Shown here in pieces: positions 1 to 8,360 of a DNA stretch of 48,239 nt; position 1 is the stretch's first letter, and every line of letters begins with the position of its first letter. Source of the stretch: Alphaproteobacteria bacterium (GTDB lineage Bacteria > Pseudomonadota > Alphaproteobacteria > Sphingomonadales > Emcibacteraceae); the NCBI GenBank assembly GCA_013152755.1, contig JAADFR010000185.1, positions 1 to 48,239 on the forward strand. Reading direction: 5' to 3'. The notes under the pieces were generated by a model. The model was not told the origin of the DNA. It ran no database searches and saw only the letters and a program-made list of their open reading frames with translations. Position numbers and translations under genes: made by a program.

Positions 1-1454
1 GTATAGCCGCGGAAAGACGCCTCCTCTTTCATGCTCTTGTCCACCCATGTAGCGGGCAGTTTAAAGGCCGGTTCCAGTGTTTCCTCACCGGGCAGACCCA
101 CCGGCTCCCCGCGCGGGTCCATGACCAACAACATATTGGGCCGGATGTCACCGCTGCCAGCGTCGGTTTCTTTCAGACGGATCACATAGCCATTGGCGGG
201 CAGTTGCATATTGTCCAATATGCGCACCGACGGCATGACAAAGCCCATATCCGTTGCCAGTTGACGGCGCAGGGCCTTGATCTGATCGGTCAGGCGGATA
301 CCGCTGTCATCATTGATCAGTGGCAACAGGCCGTAGCCCAGTTCAAGGCGGATGGGGTCAATGGTCAGGGCTGTGGTAATCGGCTCCTCCACATGTTCAA
401 CCTTTTGTTCCTCATCACTTACCGCCTTTAATTTGGCCTCGGCACGTTCCTCTTTCTGGCGGGTCAGGGCAATCGTTGCAATACCCAGCAACCCGGCAAG
501 GGCCGCAAAGGGTAGAAACGGAATTCCGGGCAACAAAGACAGGCTGATCAACATGGCCGCACTGACCCCCAAAGCCCGGGGGTAATTGCCGAACTGTCTG
601 AACAGGGCCTGATCCGTCCGCCCGGTCAGCCCGGCTTTCGTGACCAAAAGGCCCGCCGCCGTGGAGACAATCAAAGCCGGAATCTGGCTTACCAGACCAT
701 CGCCCACGGTCAGCAGAGTATAGGTATTGGCCGCCTCGCTAAAGCCCATGCCCTTCTGGGCAACACCGATAATCATACCGGCAATGATATTAATGAAGGT
801 GATCAGCAATCCGGCAATGGCATCCCCGCGCACATATTTGGCCGCCCCGTCCATGGACCCGAAAAAGGTGCTTTCATCCTCAAGGTTTTTCCGGCGCGTG
901 CGGGCCGCATCTTCATCAATAAGGCCAGAGGACAAATCCGCATCAATGGCCATCTGCTTGCCGGGCATGGCGTCCAAACTAAAACGGGCCGCGACCTCGG
1001 CAATACGTCCGGACCCCTTGGTGATCACCATGAAATTGACAATCAGCAGGATGGAAAAGACGATAATACCGATAACAAAGTTACCGCCCATAATAAAATT
1101 ACCGAAGGCCTCAATCACATGCCCCGCCGCCGCTGACCCCGTATGGCCATTGGTCAATATAAGTCGGGTAGAGGCCACATTGAGCGCCAGCCTGAGCATG
1201 GTGGTTAGCAGCAGAACAGCTGGAAAAGTATTGAATTCCAGAGGTGTGTGAATGAACAGAACCGTCATCAATACTGTTACAGAGAAAGTAAAGGAAATCG
1301 CCAGCGCCACATCAAGCAACCAGGGCGGCATGGGCAGAAACAGAATGACAAGGATCAGCACAACCCCGACAGCCATGATTATATCGGACCGCTGGGCAAG
1401 ATATCCCATAATTCCTGTAGAACCGGAAATATTACTGGTGGCCGTATCGCTCAT
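1..1454 (-). CDS. flhA: Flagellar export gate protein FlhA, N-terminal part (runs off left edge)
   Basis: The ORF track misses this gene because it has no stop in the window. I translated the minus strand from an ATG at 1454 and it stays open to base 1, giving about 484 residues of a family usually near 700. The start reads MSDTATSNISGSTGIMGYLA, followed by several hydrophobic segments. The conserved cytoplasmic FHIPEP loop is visible around residues 160-175 (DAMPGKQMAIDADL). More membrane segments follow, then the start of the cytoplasmic domain. FlhA forms the inner-membrane gate of the flagellar type III export apparatus and docks chaperone-substrate complexes. It lies 31 bp downstream of flbD in the same direction and is probably the last visible gene of the fliF operon. 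The identification is secure; the C-terminal third is outside the window. Confidence 0.96.
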   Translation of the reverse strand, partial: MSDTATSNISGSTGIMGYLAQRSDIIMAVGVVLILVILFLPMPPWLLDVALAISFTFSVTVLMTVLFIHTPLEFNTFPAVLLLTTMLRLALNVASTRLILTNGHTGSAAAGHVIEAFGNFIMGGNFVIGIIVFSILLIVNFMVITKGSGRIAEVAARFSLDAMPGKQMAIDADLSSGLIDEDAARTRRKNLEDESTFFGSMDGAAKYVRGDAIAGLLITFINIIAGMIIGVAQKGMGFSEAANTYTLLTVGDGLVSQIPALIVSTAAGLLVTKAGLTGRTDQALFRQFGNYPRALGVSAAMLISLSLLPGIPFLPFAALAGLLGIATIALTRQKEERAEAKLKAVSDEEQKVEHVEEPITTALTIDPIRLELGYGLLPLINDDSGIRLTDQIKALRRQLATDMGFVMPSVRILDNMQLPANGYVIRLKETDAGSGDIRPNMLLVMDPRGEPVGLPGEETLEPAFKLPATWVDKSMKEEASFRGY

Positions 1455-1485
1455 AAGCTGTGACTGTTTCTAATAGGGTTAGGTT

Positions 1486-2859
1486 TCATAAATTAGGCAT
1501 GGGCTGCGTTCCGGGGCCGGGAACATTGACACCGTCAGACATATAAATATTCAATTTGTTGCGTAACGTCCGAATGGAAATCCCAAGGATATTTGCCGCA
1601 TGGGTACGGTTACCCAAACAATGCTTCAACGTATCAATAATCAGGTCTTTTTCCACATCCGCCACCGTGCGCCCAATCAGGGACGCCGCCGCAAGCGGTT
1701 CGGTGCCTTCCGGTGTCTGCTGATCGCCCAAAGACGATCCGGACTGAATTTCCATGTGGGGCTTACCGTCCGGCAGAACGATGTCAGAGGCTTCAATATC
1801 ACTTCCCGCCGTCAACAGAACGGACCGGTGAATAGTATTTTCCAGCTCCCGCACATTGCCGGGCCAACTGTGATTGATCAGAACCTTCATCGCGCCGTCA
1901 GTGACATTCTTCGGCGGCAGGGCGTTAAATTCGGCATAACGTATGGCAAAATGTTTGCATAAGGCCCGAATATCCTCTGGCCTGTCTTTCAAGGGCGGGA
2001 TATTCAGATTAATTACATTCAGCCGGAATAAAAGATCTTCGCGGAAAGTCCCCTCTTTCACCGCTTCCTGCAAATTCCGGTTTGTGGTGGCGATCAGCCG
2101 GATGTCAATCTTGACCGCACGGGAACCGCCAACCCTGTCAACTTCGCGCTCCTGTATGACGCGGAGCAATTTTGCCTGCAACCGCACATCCATTTCGCTG
2201 ATTTCATCCAGCAACAAGGTGCCGCCGTTGGCTTCCTCAAATTTACCGATCCGCCGGGCCACGGCGCCGGTAAAGGCCCCCTTTTCATGGCCGAACAGCT
2301 CGCTTTCCAGCAGGTTTTCCGGAATGGCTGCGCAATTTACCGCGATAAAAGACTTACCCCGGCGGCGGCTTTTGTTATGGACATGGCGAGCCATGACCTC
2401 TTTCCCGGTGCCACTGTCGCCGGTGATCATGATGCTGGCCTCGCTGGCGGCAATCTGATCGGCCAGCTTGACAACCTGCATCATATTACGGTCACGATAG
2501 ATGAATTTATGCTCGTCAACGGTGATGGCGGTCAGAACAGCGGCGATCAGGTCCGGGTCCGGTGGCAGGGGAATATATTCTTTTGCCCCCGCCCGAATGG
2601 CGGCGACCGCCTCATCGGAATTTGACCCCACACCGCAGGCCACGGCTGGCGTGGAAATATGCTCGGACGCCAATTGATCCAGCAGGCCCTTGATGTCACA
2701 TTTCACATCGATCATCAAAAGATCGGCCCCTTTGGAGCGGATCAGGGTCAGGGCCGTCTGTTCATCGGGCGCATGAATAACCTTCGCGCCATTGTTCAGG
2801 GCGATCTGTGACGCTGCCGCCAGCTGTCCCCCTAACGAGCCTACAATTATTAGTCGCAT
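1486..2859 (-). CDS. flbD: Sigma-54-dependent flagellar transcriptional regulator FlbD
   Basis: 457 aa enhancer-binding protein. Residues 1-115 are a degenerate receiver-like domain ending in the FlbD-typical [20 protein letters not shown]. The AAA+ domain follows with Walker A GDSGTGKE, the sigma-54-contacting GAFTGA loop, Walker [10 protein letters not shown], and the VRELENTI segment. A Fis-type helix-turn-helix lies at the C-terminus ([17 protein letters not shown]). In Caulobacter, FlbD activates late flagellar sigma-54 promoters and represses fliF, and does not depend on normal receiver phosphorylation. Only one Asp (LLMIDVK) looks positioned like a phosphosite, and the usual N-terminal acidic pair is missing. 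The gene is 9 bp downstream of the motA-like gene. Candidate targets in this window are the fliK and flgK promoters. Confidence 0.93.
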   Translation of the reverse strand: MRLIIVGSLGGQLAAASQIALNNGAKVIHAPDEQTALTLIRSKGADLLMIDVKCDIKGLLDQLASEHISTPAVACGVGSNSDEAVAAIRAGAKEYIPLPPDPDLIAAVLTAITVDEHKFIYRDRNMMQVVKLADQIAASEASIMITGDSGTGKEVMARHVHNKSRRRGKSFIAVNCAAIPENLLESELFGHEKGAFTGAVARRIGKFEEANGGTLLLDEISEMDVRLQAKLLRVIQEREVDRVGGSRAVKIDIRLIATTNRNLQEAVKEGTFREDLLFRLNVINLNIPPLKDRPEDIRALCKHFAIRYAEFNALPPKNVTDGAMKVLINHSWPGNVRELENTIHRSVLLTAGSDIEASDIVLPDGKPHMEIQSGSSLGDQQTPEGTEPLAAASLIGRTVADVEKDLIIDTLKHCLGNRTHAANILGISIRTLRNKLNIYMSDGVNVPGPGTQPMPNL

Positions 2860-2868
2860 AACAGGGCC

Positions 2869-3630
2869 TTAATCATAATAGCTGATCCGGTTTTTTTGCG
2901 GCAACATGGCATTAAGCTGCATTTCAAGACGGCGTGGATTTTCTTCCCGCCCGATGGACAAAAGTCCGGTCAGATACAGTAAATTCAGGGTGGATTCATT
3001 ATGGGAATTCCGCTCTGCCTTGGTGGACAGGGGGATCAAAACCATATGAGCCAGAATAGCCCCGTAAAAAGTGGTCAAAAGCGCCACCGCCATGGCCGGG
3101 CCAATGGTGCTGGGATCGCTGAGATTGCCCAGCATCTGTACCAGACCCACCAGCGTACCAATCAGGCCCATGGCCGGGGCCACCTCTGCCGACCGGCGCA
3201 GAAGATCAACGCTCTTTGATTGTATGGATACGGTGGAATATATTTCCTGCTTCAGAATATTCTCGATTTCATCAACCTTGACCCCGTCCGCCGTAAGCTC
3301 CAGGCCCTTTTGCAGAAAAGGCTCATTTTCAAATGACTTGCTGACTTTCTCAAGGCTGACCATACCGCCGGAACGGGCCTTTTCGGCAATCTGGATCATG
3401 GTCACACCAATTTCCTGAGGGTCATGTGGGGTATAGACCATAAGCCGCCATAAAGCGCCGGGAATCTGCCTCAGCTCTTTCAGGGAAAAACTGACGATCG
3501 TGATCGCCACGGTGCCGCCCAAAACGATCAAGACCGACTGGAGATTGATAAAATCCGCCGGTGAGCCACCATACAACATGGCAGAAATAATCAACCCAAA
3601 TCCAGCTACTATTCCAAGAAGTGTAATCAC
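2869..3630 (-). CDS. motA: MotA/PomA-like flagellar stator channel subunit
   Basis: 253 aa with four predicted membrane helices: about residues 3-20, 33-50, 150-170 and 181-202, with a large cytoplasmic loop between helices 2 and 3. Length and topology match MotA/PomA. The proline-containing third helix (VAPAMGLIGTLVGLVQML) is the family signature that shapes the ion channel. The protein would form the pentameric ring around a MotB-type dimer and push on FliG. No motB partner is adjacent. It is embedded in the fliF operon between fliN and flbD, a position not shared with the Caulobacter operon as I recall it. Whether it carries protons or sodium cannot be told from this sequence. Confidence 0.85.
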   Translation of the reverse strand: MITLLGIVAGFGLIISAMLYGGSPADFINLQSVLIVLGGTVAITIVSFSLKELRQIPGALWRLMVYTPHDPQEIGVTMIQIAEKARSGGMVSLEKVSKSFENEPFLQKGLELTADGVKVDEIENILKQEIYSTVSIQSKSVDLLRRSAEVAPAMGLIGTLVGLVQMLGNLSDPSTIGPAMAVALLTTFYGAILAHMVLIPLSTKAERNSHNESTLNLLYLTGLLSIGREENPRRLEMQLNAMLPQKNRISYYD

Positions 3631-3671
3631 TTTTTATTTCCTGTATCTGTTACGGCTCTTGAAGTATCGAT

Positions 3672-4019
3672 TCATTCGTTACCCTTTATTATTTCCGTCA
3701 TGGTAATGCCGAGCTTTTCTTCCAGTAAAACAACTTCACCACGCGCAACAAGCCGGTTATTCACATAAATATCAATGGCTTCACCAACTTTCCGATCCAA
3801 TTCCACAATGGAACCCGATCCCAGTTTCAGCAATTGACTGACCGTCAGATTGGTAATGCCCAAAACGGCGGACACCTTTACCGGAACATCAAAAACCGCT
3901 TCCAGATCACCGCCGCCTTCTGCCACATCCGCGCCCCCGCCCTGTGCGGTATCGGCGCCATCCGGCGTGGCGTCGCCTTGATCCAATTCCTGCCAATCCA
4001 TATTTTCCGTATCAGACAT
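3672..4019 (-). CDS. fliN: Flagellar motor switch protein FliN
   Basis: 115 aa. Residues 1-40 are an acidic, Gly/Ala-rich tail. The SpoA/SURF domain fills the C-terminal 75 residues: VFDVPVKVSAVLGITNLTVS, then LLKLGSGSIVELDRKVGEAIDIYVN and LVARGEVVLLEEKLGITMTEII. FliN is a C-ring component that binds CheY-P and recruits FliH-FliI export complexes. It sits after fliH with a 147-bp gap and before the motA-like gene, as in the FliF-FliG-FlbE-FliN-FlbD order of Caulobacter. fliM is not in the window. Confidence 0.93.
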   Translation of the reverse strand: MSDTENMDWQELDQGDATPDGADTAQGGGADVAEGGGDLEAVFDVPVKVSAVLGITNLTVSQLLKLGSGSIVELDRKVGEAIDIYVNNRLVARGEVVLLEEKLGITMTEIIKGNE

Positions 4020-4166
4020 TAGCTGCTAGCCCTTAATAATTGGTTGTCATAAGTCATTATCACTGAATATTTTTTCCTGTAATCTATTCTGTATTAACCA
4101 TATTTACCGTCAAATACAAAATGCAAAAGTCCCAGAACAGATTTATTCTGCTTCTGCCATCCCTTT

Positions 4167-4826
4167 TCACGTGGTTATGGTTTCCGATATTGTCCCGGCT
4201 TTCGGGTCAATCTGCCCGGTTTCAGGATTAGCCACCACCTCCGGCGCATCAATAAAAAGCTGAACCGCCTGTTCTATGGTCGCCTGCAAACTGTTAAAAT
4301 CACGCTCCACGCCGCCGTTGGCCCATTCCACCCGGCAATCGGAAATATGGGGCATAGGCTCACTGATCAAAATAATTTGTCCCTCATAACCACTTGCCGC
4401 TTTCATCTGCTCTATTTTTTCCTGAAGGACGGATAGAAGTGCCTCATCCACCCGGATCACCAGCCGGGGTTCCAGCGGGCTTGACTGCAGGCATTTCTCC
4501 ACCAGAATTTCTATTTCCGCAAGAGGTATTTTTTCCACTGCCGCCGGGGCCAGTTTCTGCATGATGGTAAAGGCCAGATTCGCAGCTTCCTTATGCATCA
4601 GGGCCGTCTGTTCGTCCTGACGGCCTGCCAGATTCTGCGTTGCGGTGACGATATTCTGCAACAGACTTTCACAGCTTTGCTGCAGACCGTCCAACACCTC
4701 TGCCCGACCGGCTTCCTGCCCCTGTGCAAAAGCCTCTGCGCGCATTTCTTCCAGCTTTTTCTGGCTTAAGCTGCCGCCGCCGCTATTCTCGAAATCATCG
4801 TCAAAGGTAAATCTAACCGCACTCAT
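4167..4826 (-). CDS. fliH: Flagellar export ATPase regulator FliH (FlbE-like)
   Basis: 219 aa. The N-terminal part has a Gln/Glu/Ala-rich helix (AEAFAQGQEAGRAEVLDG) typical of the FliH GxxxG-type coiled coil. The C-terminal half resembles the V-ATPase E-subunit-like FliH domain, including LVIRVDEALLS and DCRVEWANGGVERDF. FliH tethers and inhibits the export ATPase FliI and links it to FliN. The gene follows fliG with a 19-bp gap. FliI, its direct partner, is not next to it. Sequence divergence in this family is high, so the call rests on both motif and operon position. Confidence 0.88.
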   Translation of the reverse strand: MSAVRFTFDDDFENSGGGSLSQKKLEEMRAEAFAQGQEAGRAEVLDGLQQSCESLLQNIVTATQNLAGRQDEQTALMHKEAANLAFTIMQKLAPAAVEKIPLAEIEILVEKCLQSSPLEPRLVIRVDEALLSVLQEKIEQMKAASGYEGQIILISEPMPHISDCRVEWANGGVERDFNSLQATIEQAVQLFIDAPEVVANPETGQIDPKAGTISETITT

Positions 4827-4845
4827 AACCTGTTTAATCCCTATC

Positions 4846-5868
4846 CTAATAGATTAATTCGTCTTCGCTCTTTGAATCATTGAGCACGATTTCACCGCTA
4901 TCTGCCAGATCCTTGGCCACATTGACGATTTCCATCTGTGCTTCATCCACATCTTTCAAGCGGACCGGCCCCATGGCCTCCATATCCTCTTTCAAGATTT
5001 TTGCCGCCCGCTCTGACATATTACTGAAGAACATATCCCGAACCTTGTCCGATGAGCCTTTCATAGCCAGACCCAGACGGTCCTTGTCAATGCCCCTGAG
5101 CAGGGTTTGCACCCCGGTTGCATCCAGATTTTGCAAATCATCAAAGGTAAACATCAAGGCCCGGACCTTTTCGGCACTTTCCCGGTTCCGGTCTTCCAAG
5201 GCCGTCAGAAAACGGGTCTCTGAGGCCCGGTCAAGATAGTTGAAAATCTCCGCAATGGTTTCATGGCTGTCCTTGCGGCTGGTTTTTGCCAGATTATTCA
5301 TGAATTCTGTGCGCAACGTCTGTTCCACCTTATCCAGAATATCCTTCTGCACCGGCTCCATACGCAACATTCTCTGGACCACTTCCATGGAAAATTCATC
5401 GGGCAGAACACTTAACACCGCCGCCGCATGTTCCGGTTTGATCTTGGACAGGACCACCGAAACCGTCTGGGGATATTCATTCTTGAGGTAGGTGGCCAGC
5501 ACCACCTCATTCACATTGCCCAGCTTGTCCCACATGGTACGCCCGGCAGGGCCGCGAATTTCCTCCATGATCTGATTGACCCGGTCCCCGGACAACATCT
5601 TGGCCAGCAACCGTTCCGTATTATCAAAATTCCCGGTCAGGGAGCCAACGGACGACACATCATTGGCAAAATCGAGGAACAGTTCCTCAATCACCTTTGA
5701 ATCAACCGCCCCCAGCGAGGACATGGCCAGCGACAATTCCTTGACCTCCTCGTCATCCAGAAGATTCCAGATTATGGACCCGTTTTCATCCCCAAGCGCC
5801 AACATCAATGCGGCTGCTTTATCCGCGCTCGTCAACTCTGCGACACGGCTTATTTTTCCACTGTTCAT
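4846..5868 (-). CDS. fliG: Flagellar motor switch protein FliG
   Basis: 340 aa, full length for the family. The N-terminal FliF-binding domain begins around [16 protein letters not shown]. The middle domain carries the EHPQ-type region as [16 protein letters not shown]. The C-terminal torque domain contains the charged helix ([20 protein letters not shown]) with acidic and basic residues that face MotA. The acidic tail resembles other alphaproteobacterial FliG proteins. FliG couples the MS-ring to the C-ring and converts stator movement into rotation. It begins 6 bp after the stop of the downstream fliF fragment and is itself intact. Confidence 0.96.
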   Translation of the reverse strand: MNSGKISRVAELTSADKAAALMLALGDENGSIIWNLLDDEEVKELSLAMSSLGAVDSKVIEELFLDFANDVSSVGSLTGNFDNTERLLAKMLSGDRVNQIMEEIRGPAGRTMWDKLGNVNEVVLATYLKNEYPQTVSVVLSKIKPEHAAAVLSVLPDEFSMEVVQRMLRMEPVQKDILDKVEQTLRTEFMNNLAKTSRKDSHETIAEIFNYLDRASETRFLTALEDRNRESAEKVRALMFTFDDLQNLDATGVQTLLRGIDKDRLGLAMKGSSDKVRDMFFSNMSERAAKILKEDMEAMGPVRLKDVDEAQMEIVNVAKDLADSGEIVLNDSKSEDELIY

Positions 5869-5874
5869 GTCATA

Positions 5875-6786
5875 TTATCCGTACAACCAACCTCTGACGA
5901 CCGCTGCGGATTCTTCCGGATGCCGTTCAACTAACTCCCCGACTTTCTTCAGGGCAGTGGCTTGTATTTTTCCTTCAACCGCCGCAACATCAATGGCCGA
6001 ATCAATGGCGCCGGTCTGCTGGGCTATCTCGCGGGAGGTCAATTGCCGCCCATGTTCATCAACGAGGGAAACGGCCTGTTCCCCGCCTTCAGGTGCGGCA
6101 AGGGCCTGCTGCTCACCCGGGGGTAATTGCCCCTGCGCCCCCCCTTCAATCGCCGCCATCTGCGGGGTATAGGTCGTCGGTGGTGAGGTGAGGAATTTGA
6201 TCAGAGGCCGCAGGGCAAAGAAGATCACCAATATGCCGATCAACATAAGACCACCAAGTTCGATAAAGCGCATGATGTCCGCCTTGCTGAAATCAAACAA
6301 GCCTGTTTCTGCACTTTCTTCCCCGTAATCCACGGCGGCAAATTGCATATTTACGATCTGGACGCTGTCCCCGCGTTCCTCATCATAGCCAATGGTTGAC
6401 TGGACCAGTTCTTTCAACTTTTCAATATCTGCCGCACTGCGTTCCTGATAAACGGCGGGATTACCCTCCCCCGCGTCCTGATAGGTTCCGTCAACCAACA
6501 CAGCCACCGTAATCTTCTTAATGGTGCCCGCCTCATGTATCTGGGTTTTGATTGTCTTGGAATTCAGGAAATTGGTTATTGTTGATGTATCATTATCACT
6601 GGACTGATTCTTGATGGCCGGTTCTTCATTCCCAGCCTGATCCTGATCCGGCAGGTTGTTATTGACCGAAACCGTCTTTTCATCAGCATTTTCGCGCTTG
6701 TTGGTTGTCCTCTCCCGGCTTTCTTCCGACTGGATGACCTGACCATCCGGGTCATATATTTCCGAATTGCTGGTGATCCGGTTCAT
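5875..6786 (-). CDS. fliF: MS-ring protein FliF, C-terminal fragment (frameshifted)
   Basis: 303 aa that continue FliF after a frameshift. The fragment starts MNRITSNSEIYDPDGQVIQS, which is the internal FliF segment usually preceded by KVRAEVSAELD. It contains the rest of the periplasmic ring-building region, the second membrane helix (FIELGGLMLIGILVIFFALR, about residues 170-195), and the cytoplasmic FliG-binding tail ending in HPEESAAVVRGWLYG. On its own it has no N-terminal signal or first membrane helix, so it is unlikely to be a functional separate product. Its ATG overlaps the stop of the upstream fragment as ATGA. The bases just upstream, read one frame over, encode KVRAEVSAELDMN, showing that the two ORFs were one gene. 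Confidence 0.9.
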   Translation of the reverse strand: MNRITSNSEIYDPDGQVIQSEESRERTTNKRENADEKTVSVNNNLPDQDQAGNEEPAIKNQSSDNDTSTITNFLNSKTIKTQIHEAGTIKKITVAVLVDGTYQDAGEGNPAVYQERSAADIEKLKELVQSTIGYDEERGDSVQIVNMQFAAVDYGEESAETGLFDFSKADIMRFIELGGLMLIGILVIFFALRPLIKFLTSPPTTYTPQMAAIEGGAQGQLPPGEQQALAAPEGGEQAVSLVDEHGRQLTSREIAQQTGAIDSAIDVAAVEGKIQATALKKVGELVERHPEESAAVVRGWLYG

Positions 6787-7571
6787 ATCCAGTTCGGCAC
6801 TGACCTCTGCCCTGACCTTGCCACCGTTTTCTCCAGCAGGGTTTCGATCTGACCCCGCAGGCGATTTTCAATAGAAATCTTCTTTTCCTCCAGCGACAGA
6901 GACATCATGGATGCCGTGTCTTCGGACGATCCGCGCGCCAGCAGGGAGCCCTTCTGGTCCACAATGGAAATACGTTCCGGTTGCAGGTCCGGCACTGCCG
7001 CCGCCACCAGATTCTGAATGGCCATGATCTGATTGCGTGACAGACGGCCAGAGTTCGATTTGATAAAGATGCTTGCCGTGGCTTGGCGGTTTTCATTGCT
7101 GAACAGGCGACGTTGAGGCAGAACCAGATGGATGCGGGCACTGGTCACTTTATCAATGGATTGTATGGTCCGCGATAATTCACCCTCCAAGGCCCTGACC
7201 CGGTTGATATTCTGGACAAAGCTGGTGGCGCCGAGACTGTCACTACGATCAAAAAGCTCATAGCCCAGTGACCCGCCATTGGCCAGCCCCTGCTCGGCCA
7301 CTGATATGCGGATACGGCTAACCTGATTTTCCGGCACCAGTATCGTGCTGCCGCCCCCGACCAGTTCATAAGGGATGGCCTGTGCTTCAAGACTTTGGAC
7401 AATCTTGGCTGAATCCGATAAATCCAATCCGCTATATAATAAAGACATATTGGGTGTGGACAGACGGATGGATAGAAAGATAAAAAAGCCGATGGTAATG
7501 GCGGCGACGGTCGCAATTGCCGCCAGACGGGCCGGGCCCAATGTTTTAAAGAACTCTGCTAAACCATTCAC
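6783..7571 (-). CDS. fliF: MS-ring protein FliF, N-terminal fragment (frameshifted)
   Basis: 262 aa covering the first membrane helix (about residues 15-35), RBM1 and RBM2 of the MS-ring protein. Typical FliF signatures are LYSGLDLSDSAKIVQSLEAQ, the arginine-rich ARIHLVLPQRRLF and NLVAAAVPDLQPERISIVDQ. The genuine protein match ends at LLEKTV; the last 14 residues (ARSGQRSVPNWI and neighbours) are out of frame. Together with the next ORF the gene would give about 565 aa, normal for FliF. A sigma-54-like promoter lies 190 bp upstream. The break is discussed in the findings. Confidence 0.9.
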   Translation of the reverse strand: MNGLAEFFKTLGPARLAAIATVAAITIGFFIFLSIRLSTPNMSLLYSGLDLSDSAKIVQSLEAQAIPYELVGGGSTILVPENQVSRIRISVAEQGLANGGSLGYELFDRSDSLGATSFVQNINRVRALEGELSRTIQSIDKVTSARIHLVLPQRRLFSNENRQATASIFIKSNSGRLSRNQIMAIQNLVAAAVPDLQPERISIVDQKGSLLARGSSEDTASMMSLSLEEKKISIENRLRGQIETLLEKTVARSGQRSVPNWI

Positions 7572-7701
7572 AATGTCGTTTCCTGATATACTTTTTAAAT
7601 TATATTACTTAATATCTGCGTCTGCTGCCCCATCCCGAAGGCGAGATTGATTCAACGTTATATTAAGTTTACCAATTATTAAGTAAACAAGACGTTAATG
7701 G

Positions 7702-7718
7702 TAGGCAATTTTTGCCTA
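7702..7718. promoter_or_regulatory. Perfect dyad GGCAA-N3-TTGCC in the fliF leader
   Basis: TAGGCAA TTT TTGCCTA is a perfect 7-bp inverted repeat with a 3-base centre. The same core, GGCAA-N3-TTGCC, recurs in the flgK leader at 12632-12644. Both lie downstream of a sigma-54-like promoter. A protein-binding operator, perhaps for FlbD, is an inference. Confidence 0.45.
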
Positions 7719-7760
7719 GTTAAGCTGAAAATTATGTTGACATCCCCGAAACCAAGGGTT

Positions 7761-7776
7761 TGCAAGGCCCCCACCA
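7761..7776 (-). promoter_or_regulatory. Candidate sigma-54 promoter of fliF
   Basis: The minus strand reads TGGTGGGGGCCTTGCA. It has the essential GG at -24 and GC at -12 separated by exactly ten bases, and a perfect TTGCA -12 element. The -24 element (TGGTGGG) departs from TGGCACG. Transcription would start near 7750, leaving a leader of about 180 nt. It points into the fliF operon. The match is by eye only. Confidence 0.55.
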
Positions 7777-7918
7777 CTTGTGCTTTTTATCGCAAGAGCA
7801 CTATATATAGTGGATTTTACCAAAATAGTTAATTTTCAGGTCAAAAAAAAATTAACCATAAGAATCACTTCCCATGGCTAATTTTAATTTTCTGATATTT
7901 CAGGCGGTTCTGGTTAAA

Positions 7919-8218
7919 TCAATTATCCAGCCTCTGGGATGTATTCTCCCGATACTCCTGAACCCGGGTCACCCGAAGCCCCAGAAGCCCGTCTTTATCA
8001 ATTGCCCGCTGCCAGGAGAGAAATTCCTCCACTGACAGGGTATATTTCTTACAGGCATCTTCCAGCGACAACAACCCACCCCGTACGGCGGCAACCACTT
8101 CCGCCTTGCGTCGTATGACCCAACGTTTGGTATTTGTCGGTGGCAGATCCGCAAGCGTAAGCGGTTCGCCTGTCGGCCCCAACACAGGTGCGGCTGACAT
8201 ATTTTGAAATCTACTCAT
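7919..8218 (-). CDS. sciP: CtrA inhibitor SciP (DUF1153)
   Basis: 99 aa. The central block from LTLADLPPTNTKRWVIRRKA through VVAAVRGGLLSLEDACKKYT and VEEFLSWQRAIDKDG is the DUF1153/SciP signature, a small helical DNA-binding protein. In Caulobacter, SciP blocks CtrA-dependent transcription in G1 by interfering with CtrA recruitment of RNA polymerase. The gene sits between flgE and fliF on the same strand. I believe the Caulobacter sciP has the same neighbours, which supports orthology. Its upstream region holds a 25-bp AT-rich palindrome. Identification is strong; the regulatory role here is inferred from the family. Confidence 0.92.
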   Translation of the reverse strand: MSRFQNMSAAPVLGPTGEPLTLADLPPTNTKRWVIRRKAEVVAAVRGGLLSLEDACKKYTLSVEEFLSWQRAIDKDGLLGLRVTRVQEYRENTSQRLDN

Positions 8219-8312
8219 TATGTACTAATCTCCGGTAACATTTACACATGAGATACAGACTATCCCCAAGCCTTTAAAAAAAGCCTAATGAACGAGGTTA
8301 ATTTGCAATAAA

Positions 8313-8337
8313 AAATAGATAAAAATTTTATCTATTT
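8313..8337. promoter_or_regulatory. 25-bp perfect AT-rich palindrome upstream of sciP
   Basis: AAATAGATAAAA-A-TTTTATCTATTT is a perfect 12-bp inverted repeat around one central base, 95 bp before the sciP start. It lies beyond the flgE terminator, so it belongs to the sciP promoter region. It may be an operator; alternatively, on the minus strand it is followed by a T-run and could be a second weak terminator. Confidence 0.5.
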
Positions 8338-8360
8338 GATTTTTCGGGCCCGGAGAATAG

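Larger units (their letters stand above)
7572..7918. other. 347-bp non-coding region upstream of fliF
   Basis: This AT-rich gap lies between the fliF start and the end of sciP, both read on the minus strand. It holds a sigma-54-like promoter (7776-7761), a perfect 17-bp dyad TAGGCAA-TTT-TTGCCTA at 7702-7718, and TTAA at 7663, 7679, 7695 and 7720, the first three exactly 16 bp apart. No open frame with coding character or ribosome-binding site was seen. Confidence 0.7.

Noticed and set aside
727-1251. 174-aa plus-strand ORF
   Set aside because: It is antisense to flhA, which gives a clear family match on the minus strand; its codon pattern is that of a shadow frame.
4020-4166. Possible sigma-54 promoter before fliN
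   Set aside because: TTGCA is present on the minus strand (complement near 4121), but the -24 position lacks GG at the required ten-base spacing.
6783-6850. Programmed -1 frameshifting as the main explanation for split fliF
   Set aside because: The run GAGAAAACGG is not a classical slippery heptamer, and no strong downstream stem was recognised. It is kept only as a minor option.
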